Source: Thermoplasmata archaeon
GTDB taxonomy: Archaea; Thermoplasmatota; Thermoplasmata; Thermoplasmatales; Thermoplasmataceae
Direction of reading: 5' to 3'
NCBI GenBank assembly: GCA_021845155.1
Contig: JAKBSB010000040.1
Location: 1 to 9,633, forward strand
Length of the DNA: 9,633 nucleotides
The notes beneath the pieces were generated by a model that saw only the letters and a program-made list of their open reading frames with translations, had not been told where the DNA came from and did no database searches. Below, piece by piece: positions 1-6,273 of this stretch (position 1 is its first letter; every line of letters begins with the position of its first letter). Position numbers and translations under genes: made by a program.

Positions 1-2
1 GA

Positions 3-389
3 CTCAAGGCATTCCACTACAAGAGCATGTTCATCGGCTTCATGCACTTCATGGATCCGTACACATACGATGTGGACAGGGTTGAGAGATGCGACATACA
101 CTATGCAATGCCTGACGGAAGGGTTGTTCCATTCTGTGCATTCAATGTGATACCTGAACTCTACAGGGATGCAACACAGAGGAAGTATTCCATACCTGCA
201 AGAACATACGAGGAGAGAACAGGAAAGGTACTGAAGAAGGACAAGTACTTCAGGGACTACAGCAAGGAAGACAAGAAGAACATCATCGCCTTCTACGAGA
301 GAAGCATAGGAAGAAAGCTCAGGGAAGACGAGATCGGGCTGAACCTTGACGAACCAATACCGGTAATATCATCAGAAAAGCCTGAGTAA
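3..389 (+). CDS. tes: Radical SAM protein, C-terminal part (Tes-like tetraether lipid synthase family), 5' truncated
   Basis: Partial gene: the frame is open from base 3, so about 128 C-terminal residues are visible and the radical SAM core with its CX3CX2C motif lies outside the window. The visible part begins LKAFHYKSMFIGFMHFMDPY and continues with CDIHYAMPDGR-VVPFCAFN, with cysteines at visible residues 30 and 45. From memory this matches the C-terminal end of the MJ0619/Tes family. Tes joins the phytanyl chains of two archaeol-type lipids into membrane-spanning tetraether lipids; MJ0619 was earlier described as a pterin methyltransferase. The two cysteines may be ligands of an auxiliary iron centre, which is inference. 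The tail (residues about 55-128) is rich in Lys, Glu and Arg. All 12 visible Lys codons are AAG, suggesting high expression. It is convergent with the DUF427 gene. Family assignment is fairly sure; the exact reaction is less so, and an internal ATG at 27 is not the true start. Confidence 0.75.
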   Translation, partial: LKAFHYKSMFIGFMHFMDPYTYDVDRVERCDIHYAMPDGRVVPFCAFNVIPELYRDATQRKYSIPARTYEERTGKVLKKDKYFRDYSKEDKKNIIAFYERSIGRKLREDEIGLNLDEPIPVISSEKPE

Positions 390-397
390 GGCTTTTT
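375..397 (+). terminator. Hairpin plus T-run terminator overlapping the stop codon of the Tes-like gene
   Basis: AAAAGCC (376-382) pairs perfectly with GGCTTTT (390-396) around a 7-nt loop holding the stop codon TAA (387-389). A G-U pair, 375 with 397, can extend the stem. The right arm ends in a run of five T (393-397), followed by AT-rich sequence. Archaeal termination depends mainly on U-runs, so the hairpin may also act as 3'-end protection. Confidence 0.5.
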
Positions 398-441
398 AAA
401 ATATTTAATTTTAAAGTAATTTTATAAATACCACAGTTTTT

Positions 442-813
442 TCATAATAATTTTATTTCATCAACAGCATCATCATAAAATGCCACATAATCCTTTATTT
501 TCATAAACTCCTTAGTGGGTTCTGAATATTGCCACACTTTGTCTTTTAATATTCCGTTATGGGTCTTTATAGAATAATATGAGGCTCTTCCCTTGTAAGG
601 ACAGACGCTATGAGTTGAAGATGGAACAAGAACATCTTTAACATCTTTTACTGGAACATAGTATACCGGCGGATAGCCATCTTCCTTAAGCATAAGGGGG
701 GAAAAGGTATCTGCTATGATCTCTACGCCCTTTATGACCTGCAGGTGGCCCTTTATTCCTTCAACAGTAATCCTGTGCCCGTTCTTTTCATAATTTATGT
801 GCTGTGAATTCAT
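442..813 (-). CDS. DUF427 domain protein
   Basis: A 123-residue protein that is essentially one DUF427 domain (PF04248). Family landmarks are visible in order: GYPPVYYVP (46-54), CPYKGRASYYS (71-81), VWQYSEP (93-99) and YVAFYDDAVD (109-118). These small all-beta proteins occur in bacteria, archaea and fungi, and I know of no established reaction for them. The invariant Cys-Pro-Tyr-Lys-Gly segment suggests a binding pocket, which is inference. No signal peptide or membrane segment is seen, so it is probably cytosolic. I chose the ATG at 813; an in-frame TTG at 822 would add three residues but is less likely, and a TATA-like element at 841-848 predicts transcription starting just before this ATG. 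The gene stands alone, convergent with the Tes-like gene and divergent from archaease. Its Lys codons mix AAA and AAG, unlike the Tes-like gene. Family call secure, function unknown. Confidence 0.85.
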   Translation of the reverse strand: MNSQHINYEKNGHRITVEGIKGHLQVIKGVEIIADTFSPLMLKEDGYPPVYYVPVKDVKDVLVPSSTHSVCPYKGRASYYSIKTHNGILKDKVWQYSEPTKEFMKIKDYVAFYDDAVDEIKLL

Positions 814-840
814 GTTCAGCAATGCAAGACTCTTCTGAGG

Positions 841-850
841 AAATTAAACT
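841..850 (-). promoter_or_regulatory. Possible TATA box for the DUF427 gene
   Basis: Read on the minus strand this is AGTTTAATTT. Its centre is about 32 nt before the ATG at 813, so transcription would start roughly 6 nt upstream of that codon, giving a very short leader. The match is weak and the region is AT-rich, so this is tentative. Confidence 0.3.
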
Positions 851-908
851 TTGCTGAAATATACCAGATTGATTTTCGTATAAAGTCTAAGACTACCAAT
901 TAGCAGAT

Positions 909-944
909 CATATATTCAGGCGGGTAATGATCCTTAAGGAAAGG
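909..944 (+). promoter_or_regulatory. Possible promoter and ribosome binding site for archaease
   Basis: CATATATTC (909-917) is a TATA-like element whose expected start point is near 936-940. AAGGAAAGG (936-944), a purine-rich Shine-Dalgarno-like stretch, ends 8 nt before the GTG start at 953. A second TATA candidate is TATAAAG at 879-885, which would give a leader of about 45 nt. The ribosome binding site supports GTG 953 as the start. Confidence 0.35.
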
Positions 945-952
945 CACCTGAT

Positions 953-1363
953 GTGAAAGGACAGGAATTTGAACTCTTGGATCATACTGCTGATCTATCC
1001 ATTAAAATATTCGGAAGATCAGATAAGGAAATCTTCACCAATGCAGTTTATGCATTCAACAAGATAACAGTTGATGACTTTTCCCATACATCTGGAGAAA
1101 GCCATTTCAGTATAAGTTCCACAAACATGGAGAATCTACTGGTTGATTTCCTGTCACGGCTCATTTTCGAACTGGATGTTAATGGAATAATCCATACTGG
1201 TGTAAATAAAATATCCATCAGGGATAATTCCATGGAAGTAAAATTAGGTTACACTGAGATTGGAGAACTGCACGAATATTCAAACGTAATTAAAGGTGTA
1301 ACATACCACAATCTCTCATACGATATAAAAACAGGGTATGCAGTTGTAGTTTTTGACATTTAA
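953..1363 (+). CDS. Archaease, RtcB RNA ligase activator
   Basis: A 136-residue protein, the usual archaease length. It opens with FELLDHTADLSIKIFG (6-21), whose DHTAD segment carries metal-binding acidic residues. It has the family helix NLLVDFLSRLIFELD (61-75) and ends with IKGVTYHNLSY (113-123) and a C-terminal VVFDI. Archaease promotes guanylylation and turnover of RtcB, the ligase that joins tRNA exons after intron removal and repairs 2',3'-cyclic phosphate ends; it acts in the cytosol. RtcB itself is not in this window. The start is GTG at 953: an in-frame TAA at 935-937 excludes any longer form, and the overlapping ATG at 951 is followed at once by TGA in its own frame. Purine-rich sequence at 936-944 could be the ribosome binding site. 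Transcribed divergently from the DUF427 gene. Confident family call. Confidence 0.93.
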   Translation: MKGQEFELLDHTADLSIKIFGRSDKEIFTNAVYAFNKITVDDFSHTSGESHFSISSTNMENLLVDFLSRLIFELDVNGIIHTGVNKISIRDNSMEVKLGYTEIGELHEYSNVIKGVTYHNLSYDIKTGYAVVVFDI

Positions 1364-1503
1364 TTGTTGAAATAACAAAGTGGGCGCCGAATATTTTCAT
1401 CCCTCCGGATTGGGAAGATCAAAATAGGCATTGGAATTCTAAAGATGCCATGAGGATCGGACGGAACCATGCACATAATTATTGGTCTACAAGGTTGCTA
1501 AAC

Positions 1504-1517
1504 AATACTTAAGTATT
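1504..1517. promoter_or_regulatory. 14-bp perfect palindrome upstream of the Nramp gene
   Basis: AATACTTAAGTATT is perfectly self-complementary. It lies 3 nt before the DtxR-like box and about 65 nt before the transporter start. It may be a second protein-binding site, or contain an alternative TATA element. It differs in sequence from the DtxR-like box, so a different protein could bind it. Confidence 0.4.
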
Positions 1518-1520
1518 CTC

Positions 1521-1534
1521 TTAGGTTAGCCTAA
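1521..1534. promoter_or_regulatory. DtxR/MntR/IdeR-like operator
   Basis: TTAGGTTAGCCTAA is an interrupted palindrome (TTAGG, four bases, CCTAA; 12 of 14 positions symmetric). It closely resembles the core of DtxR-family metalloregulator sites. It directly abuts the probable TATA box of an Nramp-family metal transporter, a classic target of these regulators. Bound repressor would cover the BRE/TATA region, so metal-loaded regulator should shut off transcription. The regulator gene is not in this window. Confidence 0.6.
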
Positions 1535-1535
1535 T

Positions 1536-1575
1536 AAATATACACACACATTGTATAATAGCAAGCATTGGTGGA
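1536..1575 (+). promoter_or_regulatory. TATA box and possible ribosome binding site of the Nramp gene
   Basis: AAATATA (1536-1542) sits immediately 3' of the DtxR-like box, with an expected transcription start near 1564. GGTGGA (1570-1575) lies 7 nt before the ATG at 1583 and partly matches the archaeal Shine-Dalgarno sequence, so this gene may have a leader of about 20 nt, unlike several neighbours. Confidence 0.4.
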
Positions 1576-1582
1576 ATAAGGG

Positions 1583-2824
1583 ATGGAGTCAAACATAACC
1601 GGCAAAAAGAGATTTTTCATGAAAGACACTATTCTGATGTTTGGCCCAGCCTGGCTTGCAATGATGGCTGATATGGATGTGTCGTCGTTCATTGGGGCAG
1701 CTCAGACAGGAGCCACATTCGGATATGGTCTCATTTGGGTAATGATCATACTTATCATCCCCCTATACGTAGTTCAGGAGCTTGCCGGGAGGATAAGTGT
1801 TGCTACCCGTGACGGCCTGGGTACAGTGGTCCGAAGATACTATGGCAAGAAAATCGCGTCGATTGTTGCTTTTCCAATGGCATTAACTGATATAATCACA
1901 TACGGCATAGAATATCTCGGAATCGGCATAGGTCTTGAAATAATGGGCATTTCCCTGTTTTACTCAATTCCTGTTGTTTATGTAATCCATATCGCAATAG
2001 TGACAAGGAGGAAGTACCGCCAGGCAGAAAAACCACTTATCATGATATCTGTCGTGCTGGTAACGTCACTGTTGATCTCACTGTTCTTCCGGGGGATAAT
2101 GCCAATCAGTTCTTCACTTGGAAACCCTTTCCTTCTGGAACCGACCTCCAGCTTTTTCTTCCTTCTTGCTGCTAATGTCGGGGCAGTTGTAATGCCTTTC
2201 ATGATATTCTTTCAGGCCTCGGCCACGGGAACAAAACTCAAGGAGCTGAACAGAAGCGGACTATATATCAGCAGGCATAGATCAGTACATATAATGAGAA
2301 AGGAGACACTCATCGGAGCAATTGCAACGGAGCTGCTTATGGTGATTGCGGAAATGGCCTTTACCGGAATACCAAGGGCGGCAAATTCATCATTTTTCGC
2401 AACTCCGGCCGATCTTGGAAAAGTGCTTGCTCCAATAGCAGGCTCCTTCTCCCCTTATATTTTCGGAATAGGGATAATTGCCGCCGGATTCATCGCACTA
2501 ATAACAATATCAATGGGTAGCGCCTGGGGTGTGGCAGAAGCGCTTGGAATATCCAGTAGATCATACTGGAAAGTGTATGTCCTTGAGAGCGTCCCGGCAG
2601 TTATTGCAGTGCTTGTAATAAATCCGGCCAGCATCATCGGCATGGTTCTTTATCTTCTCATATTCTTTGTATTTGCCCTGATAGCCCCTATGGCAATGCT
2701 TTGGATAATCGGGAGGAACAGGAAGATTATGGGAGACCTGGCACTAACTGCAGGAAATCAGATCATTTACCTGTCAATCTTAATACTCATAGTTGCCACC
2801 GCAGTCATAGCGGTTGTCACATAA
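1583..2824 (+). CDS. Nramp-superfamily divalent metal transporter, divergent TM1 motif
   Basis: A 413-residue membrane protein with about 11 hydrophobic segments, matching the LeuT-fold Nramp family that brings in Mn2+/Fe2+ with protons. TM1 holds GPAWLAMMADMDVSSFIGAA (21-40): the canonical DPGN metal-binding motif is DVSS (32-35) here, keeping the Asp but losing the Pro, Gly and Asn. TM6 holds AVVMPFMIFFQ (201-211): the metal-coordinating Met (204) and Pro (205) are kept, but the usual following His is Phe. The QTGATFGYGLIW stretch after TM1 is typical of the family. Another group is the Nramp-related transporters with altered selectivity (Mg2+ or trivalent ions), so the substrate is uncertain. 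ATG 1583 is the first possible start, since an in-frame TAA lies at 1577-1579. Upstream is a DtxR-like operator over the promoter, suggesting repression when metal is plentiful. It appears monocistronic, with 122 nt to the next start. Confidence 0.85.
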   Translation: MESNITGKKRFFMKDTILMFGPAWLAMMADMDVSSFIGAAQTGATFGYGLIWVMIILIIPLYVVQELAGRISVATRDGLGTVVRRYYGKKIASIVAFPMALTDIITYGIEYLGIGIGLEIMGISLFYSIPVVYVIHIAIVTRRKYRQAEKPLIMISVVLVTSLLISLFFRGIMPISSSLGNPFLLEPTSSFFFLLAANVGAVVMPFMIFFQASATGTKLKELNRSGLYISRHRSVHIMRKETLIGAIATELLMVIAEMAFTGIPRAANSSFFATPADLGKVLAPIAGSFSPYIFGIGIIAAGFIALITISMGSAWGVAEALGISSRSYWKVYVLESVPAVIAVLVINPASIIGMVLYLLIFFVFALIAPMAMLWIIGRNRKIMGDLALTAGNQIIYLSILILIVATAVIAVVT

Positions 2825-2917
2825 CCAACTTCCAGCTAAATGAATTCCAAGTCGGGAACAATAAGAAGGACTGGTTGATTCATTGCAAGTGCCAAAAAAC
2901 CAACGGGGAGTACAAAA

Positions 2918-2926
2918 AATTTTAAG
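2918..2926 (+). promoter_or_regulatory. TATA box of the arginine decarboxylase-leuS operon
   Basis: AATTTTAAG, preceded by an A-rich BRE-like stretch (2914-2919). Its centre is about 24 nt before the ATG at 2947, which predicts transcription starting at or next to that ATG (leaderless mRNA). This spacing decides for ATG 2947 over the upstream TTG at 2932. Confidence 0.5.
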
Positions 2927-2946
2927 TTGATTTGATATCAGCAACA

Positions 2947-3492
2947 ATGTCTTCTTTAATGGCATCAAAACTCTTTTTCACAAGAGGAGTCGGCAGGGGT
3001 GAAAGCATGCTTCAGTCTTTCGAAGAGGCTCTCAGGGACGGTGGCATCGCACCATTCAACCTTGTCAGCATAAGCTCAATATTTCCCCCTTATGCAGAAG
3101 TGGTTTCAAGGGAGGAAGGCCTGAAACTCCTTTCCCCAGGTCAGATACTGTTTACAGTTCTTGCAAGGAACTCATCAGAAGAACTGAACAGGATGATTTC
3201 GGCCGCAATTGGGTATGCTCTTCCTACGGACAGAAGCAAATGGGGGTATCTCAGTGAGCATCACAGTTTTGGTGAAACCGAGAAAACTGCAGGATATTAC
3301 GCTGAAAAACTTGCTGCTGAAATGCTTGCCAGCACTATGGGGCAGACAAAGGACCTTACATGGGACAAGGGACGCGAGGAATATGTACTGAAGGACAAAA
3401 TCCTTACAACGAAAAATATATGCTCCAGTGCGGTTGTAATGAAGTCAGGAGAATGGACAACTACCATAGCGGCTGCTGTACTGATTGTTTAA
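2947..3492 (+). CDS. pdaD: Pyruvoyl-dependent arginine decarboxylase proenzyme
   Basis: A 181-residue proenzyme that converts arginine to agmatine and CO2, using a pyruvoyl group made by self-cleavage. The cleavage region is [10 protein letters not shown] (39-48): cleavage between the two serines (43/44) would give a small beta chain and a larger alpha chain beginning with pyruvate. Other family marks are [11 protein letters not shown] (9-19), AAIGYALP (86-93) and [10 protein letters not shown] (103-112), the last including the likely catalytic Glu. Agmatine is the precursor of putrescine and, in archaea, the substrate TiaS attaches to tRNA-Ile as agmatidine. The cytosolic enzyme normally assembles as alpha-beta trimers. 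Start choice: ATG 2947 fits the TATA box at 2918-2926 as a leaderless start; TTG 2932 would add five residues, and ATG 2959 is another option. The stop is 9 nt before leuS, implying cotranscription. Strong family call. Confidence 0.93.
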   Translation: MSSLMASKLFFTRGVGRGESMLQSFEEALRDGGIAPFNLVSISSIFPPYAEVVSREEGLKLLSPGQILFTVLARNSSEELNRMISAAIGYALPTDRSKWGYLSEHHSFGETEKTAGYYAEKLAAEMLASTMGQTKDLTWDKGREEYVLKDKILTTKNICSSAVVMKSGEWTTTIAAAVLIV

Positions 3493-3501
3493 TGGATCTT
3501 T

Positions 3502-6234
3502 ATGTCTGAAAATATTGAGCAAAAATGGCAGGAAAAATGGGACCGTGAAGGAGTTTTTGTTCCGGATATCGACAGTGCGAAACCAAAATTCCTCATAACT
3601 GTCCCCTGGCCATACACCAATGGTTCCCTCCATGTGGGGCATGGAAGGACATACACCCTGGCTGACATAATAGCAAGATTCAAGAGAATCAGGGGCTTCA
3701 ACGTTCTTTTCCCAATGGCATTCCACCAGAGCGGTACACCTATACTTGCGTTTTCAGAAAGGATCAGCAGGGGCGACCCAGTTACAATAAAGCAGTATGA
3801 GGATTATCTGAAGGAATATGAAAAAGTTGAAGATATTCCTGGAAAGATTGAGGAATTCAAGGATCCAAAAGCAATAGCAACGTATTTTTCCCGCAAGATT
3901 ATAGATGATTTCAGGGCCCTTGGTTACAGTATTGACTGGACCAGGGTTTTCACATCAGCGGATCCTGAGTATCAGGACTTTGTGAAATGGCAGTTCCTGA
4001 AGCTTGATTCACTTGGACTCATAAGGCAGGGATCCTATCCTGTCCTGTACAGCATGGACGATGACAATGCAGTGGGTGAGGACGATATAAAGGATGGTGA
4101 TGTGGACAAGGTTTCATCAGAAGAATTCACTGCAATATTCTTCAGGGGGAAAGAATTTTCGCTTGTAGCTGCATCTTTGAGGCCTGAAACTATTTTCGGC
4201 ATAACAAACCTCTGGATTGCAAAGGATGGAAAATATGTGCTTTGCAGCCTGAAGGGTGAAAAAATAGCAGTTAGCGAGGAAGCTTTCAGGAAGATCAGTT
4301 TCCAGGCTGAGGGCCTGAAATTCATAAGAAATATTGAACATAATGAGATCACATCCCAGGAATTCCAGTCTCCTCTGAGCAAACTCAAACTGCCGGTTTT
4401 CGAAACTGCATTCGTTGATCCGGACAACGGAACAGGGGTTGTATATTCAGTCCCCGGGCATTCCGTATGGGACTATGTTGCCAGAATGGATATGGGAGAA
4501 AATCTGAATGTTCCTGTCATCATAGAGATCGATTCCAGGAAAACCGGCATGGAAGCCATTATCAAATCATATGGCATAAATAGGCTTGAGGATGCCGGAA
4601 GGATAAAAGAAGCCACCCAGTTTCTGTACAGGGAAGAGTATTACAAGGGAAAAATGTCTGAAAACAACGGCAAATACTCTGGAAAGAGCGTAAAAGAAGC
4701 AAGAGACCTCATTAAAAACGATCTCATGGCATCCGGTGATGCATTCATCCTTTACGAGACCTCCAGAAAAGCAGAGACAAGGTCAGGTTCAAAAGTCATA
4801 GTGGCAGTTCTTCGGGATCAGTGGTTCATAGACTACGGAGTTGGGTGGTGGAAAGAATCCTCACGCAGGCTTGCAGGAAACATGATGTTTTACCCTGAAT
4901 TCTACAGGAAAAACATGCTTGATGCCATAGACTGGCTCAGGGAGAGGCCATGTGCCAGGAGGCGGGGCCTTGGGACAAAGCTTCCTATGGATCCAAGGTG
5001 GGTCATAGAATCTCTATCGGATTCCACCATATACCCTGAAGTTTATACCAATATCAGACAGCTGAAGAAGTTAAAAGAGGTCATGGGAAACCTTGACAGC
5101 CAGGTCATGGAATATATTTACGGTTATTCCAACAGGGTTCCAGAAGAAGTTCCAGAAAATGTTCGTGGGATAATGAAGGAGGCAAGGGAAGCAAGGGATT
5201 ACTGGTACGGGGTTGACGTTAGGCTTACGGCATATCCGCACATGAGCAATCATCTTGCATTTTACGTAATGAATCATGCCGCTCTTTTCAAGGGAAAGGA
5301 TCTTCCTGGAGGTCTGGTTGTATCCAGCCTTGTCGTTTCAAACGGCTCAAAAATATCCAAGAGCAAGGGAAACGTGATCTCTCTGCTGAGCATAACAAGA
5401 AAATATTCAGCAGATATATACAGGCTTTACGTGGCAGTTTCTGCTGACATAGGATCGACGCTGGACTGGAATGAGGAAGATCTTTCAGCAGTCATAAGGA
5501 AATATGAGAATTTTTTGGAGATCATGGAGAATTTCCAGCACGCTGACCCGGCAGGCACAGGCCCTGAAAAATGGTTTGAAGCACGCTTCAGGAAAAATCT
5601 CTCAGCATTCATGGACAGTATGGAAAGCTACAACCTTCGAAATGCCGCCATAACCATGTTCTACGATGTCATGAATGATCTTAAATATGCTGAATCAAGG
5701 GGTGCAGGCAGGAATTCTCTCCTGAGCATAATTATGAAGGAATGGCTCATTTCAATGTCAGTTTTCATACCTCATACTTCTGAAGAGTACTGGCACAGGT
5801 ATATACAGGACAGTTTTGTCAGCCTGGCAGGCCTGGACAAACCCGTAATGGAAGGATGGGAGGATGCAACAATATCCGAAGAGGAATATATCCAGGAGAT
5901 TATTGGGGACATAAGGGAGATCGGAAGAGCCACCGGTATATCGCCTTCAAAAGTTGTCATAAGTGTTGCAGGAGACAAGCTCGCTGAAATGGTAGCCAGA
6001 ATAAACCGGGAAGGAACAAGGAACCTTGATCCATGGGAGAAACAGTTTGTGCCGGAATTCATGAAAAACAGGAAGCGTATTTCCCAGAAGGTCAAGGATG
6101 AGTTCTCGCTTCTTCAGGGCAGCAGGGATTATATTTCTGCCGCCATTGGATGCAATGTGGAAGTTGTTGTTGATGATCCGGGGAAATCTAAAAAGACTGC
6201 GTGGCCTGGAAGGCCTTCAATAGTGCTGCAGTGA
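3502..6234 (+). CDS. leuS: Leucyl-tRNA synthetase, archaeal type
   Basis: A complete 910-residue class I synthetase that charges tRNA-Leu with leucine using ATP; slightly shorter than typical archaeal enzymes. The HIGH motif is HVGH (44-47) within PWPYTNGSLHVGHGRT, and the KMSKS loop is KISKS (617-621) followed by KGN. The CP1 editing domain lies roughly at 210-345, with the threonine-rich-type segment SLRPETIFGITNLW (225-238) and the conserved editing aspartate in SVPGHSVWDY (Asp324), so proofreading of mischarged tRNA is probably intact. CARRRGLG (484-491) and IESLSDSTIY (502-511) are typical of archaeal LeuRS. The region from about 690 is the anticodon-binding helical domain, and the last 60 residues correspond to the archaeal C-terminal domain that contacts the tRNA. 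It starts 9 nt after the arginine decarboxylase stop, with no clear ribosome binding site, and is probably translated from the shared transcript. Very confident. Confidence 0.98.
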   Translation: MSENIEQKWQEKWDREGVFVPDIDSAKPKFLITVPWPYTNGSLHVGHGRTYTLADIIARFKRIRGFNVLFPMAFHQSGTPILAFSERISRGDPVTIKQYEDYLKEYEKVEDIPGKIEEFKDPKAIATYFSRKIIDDFRALGYSIDWTRVFTSADPEYQDFVKWQFLKLDSLGLIRQGSYPVLYSMDDDNAVGEDDIKDGDVDKVSSEEFTAIFFRGKEFSLVAASLRPETIFGITNLWIAKDGKYVLCSLKGEKIAVSEEAFRKISFQAEGLKFIRNIEHNEITSQEFQSPLSKLKLPVFETAFVDPDNGTGVVYSVPGHSVWDYVARMDMGENLNVPVIIEIDSRKTGMEAIIKSYGINRLEDAGRIKEATQFLYREEYYKGKMSENNGKYSGKSVKEARDLIKNDLMASGDAFILYETSRKAETRSGSKVIVAVLRDQWFIDYGVGWWKESSRRLAGNMMFYPEFYRKNMLDAIDWLRERPCARRRGLGTKLPMDPRWVIESLSDSTIYPEVYTNIRQLKKLKEVMGNLDSQVMEYIYGYSNRVPEEVPENVRGIMKEAREARDYWYGVDVRLTAYPHMSNHLAFYVMNHAALFKGKDLPGGLVVSSLVVSNGSKISKSKGNVISLLSITRKYSADIYRLYVAVSADIGSTLDWNEEDLSAVIRKYENFLEIMENFQHADPAGTGPEKWFEARFRKNLSAFMDSMESYNLRNAAITMFYDVMNDLKYAESRGAGRNSLLSIIMKEWLISMSVFIPHTSEEYWHRYIQDSFVSLAGLDKPVMEGWEDATISEEEYIQEIIGDIREIGRATGISPSKVVISVAGDKLAEMVARINREGTRNLDPWEKQFVPEFMKNRKRISQKVKDEFSLLQGSRDYISAAIGCNVEVVVDDPGKSKKTAWPGRPSIVLQ

Positions 6235-6247
6235 CCCTGAGAAATAA

Positions 6248-6256
6248 TTTATAAAT
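6248..6256 (+). promoter_or_regulatory. TATA box of the aldolase-dehydrogenase gene
   Basis: TTTATAAAT, a near-ideal archaeal TATA box in the 39-nt gap after leuS. Its centre is 22 nt before the ATG at 6274, so the transcript should begin at or just beside the start codon. It suggests this gene is transcribed independently of leuS. Confidence 0.65.
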
Positions 6257-6273
6257 CCCCCCAATAAAGGTTC

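Noticed and set aside
814..822. TTG at 822 as the start of the DUF427 protein
   Set aside because: It adds only three residues ahead of a good ATG and has no ribosome binding site.
1364..1378. TTGTT/AACAA hairpin after archaease as a terminator
   Set aside because: Only 5 weak A-T-rich pairs with no T-run behind it; expected by chance in this composition.
1381..1500. tRNA or structured RNA in the archaease-Nramp gap
   Set aside because: No cloverleaf arms, no GTTCRA-type T-loop and no strong extended stem could be found by eye.
2701..2925. 74-codon plus-strand open frame overlapping the end of the Nramp gene
   Set aside because: It lies mostly in another frame of the transporter gene, has low-complexity Asn/His/Ser-rich content and resembles no known protein; the Nramp frame is clearly the coding one.
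2932..2946. TTG at 2932 as the start of the arginine decarboxylase
   Set aside because: It lies only about 10 nt after the TATA box, inside the region expected to be untranscribed; ATG 2947 fits the promoter and the family N-terminus.
4035..4427. 130-codon minus-strand open frame inside leuS
   Set aside because: Antisense shadow across the LeuRS editing domain; no recognisable domain.
5772..6095. 107-codon minus-strand open frame inside the 3' part of leuS
   Set aside because: Antisense shadow; the sense frame matches the LeuRS anticodon-binding and C-terminal regions.
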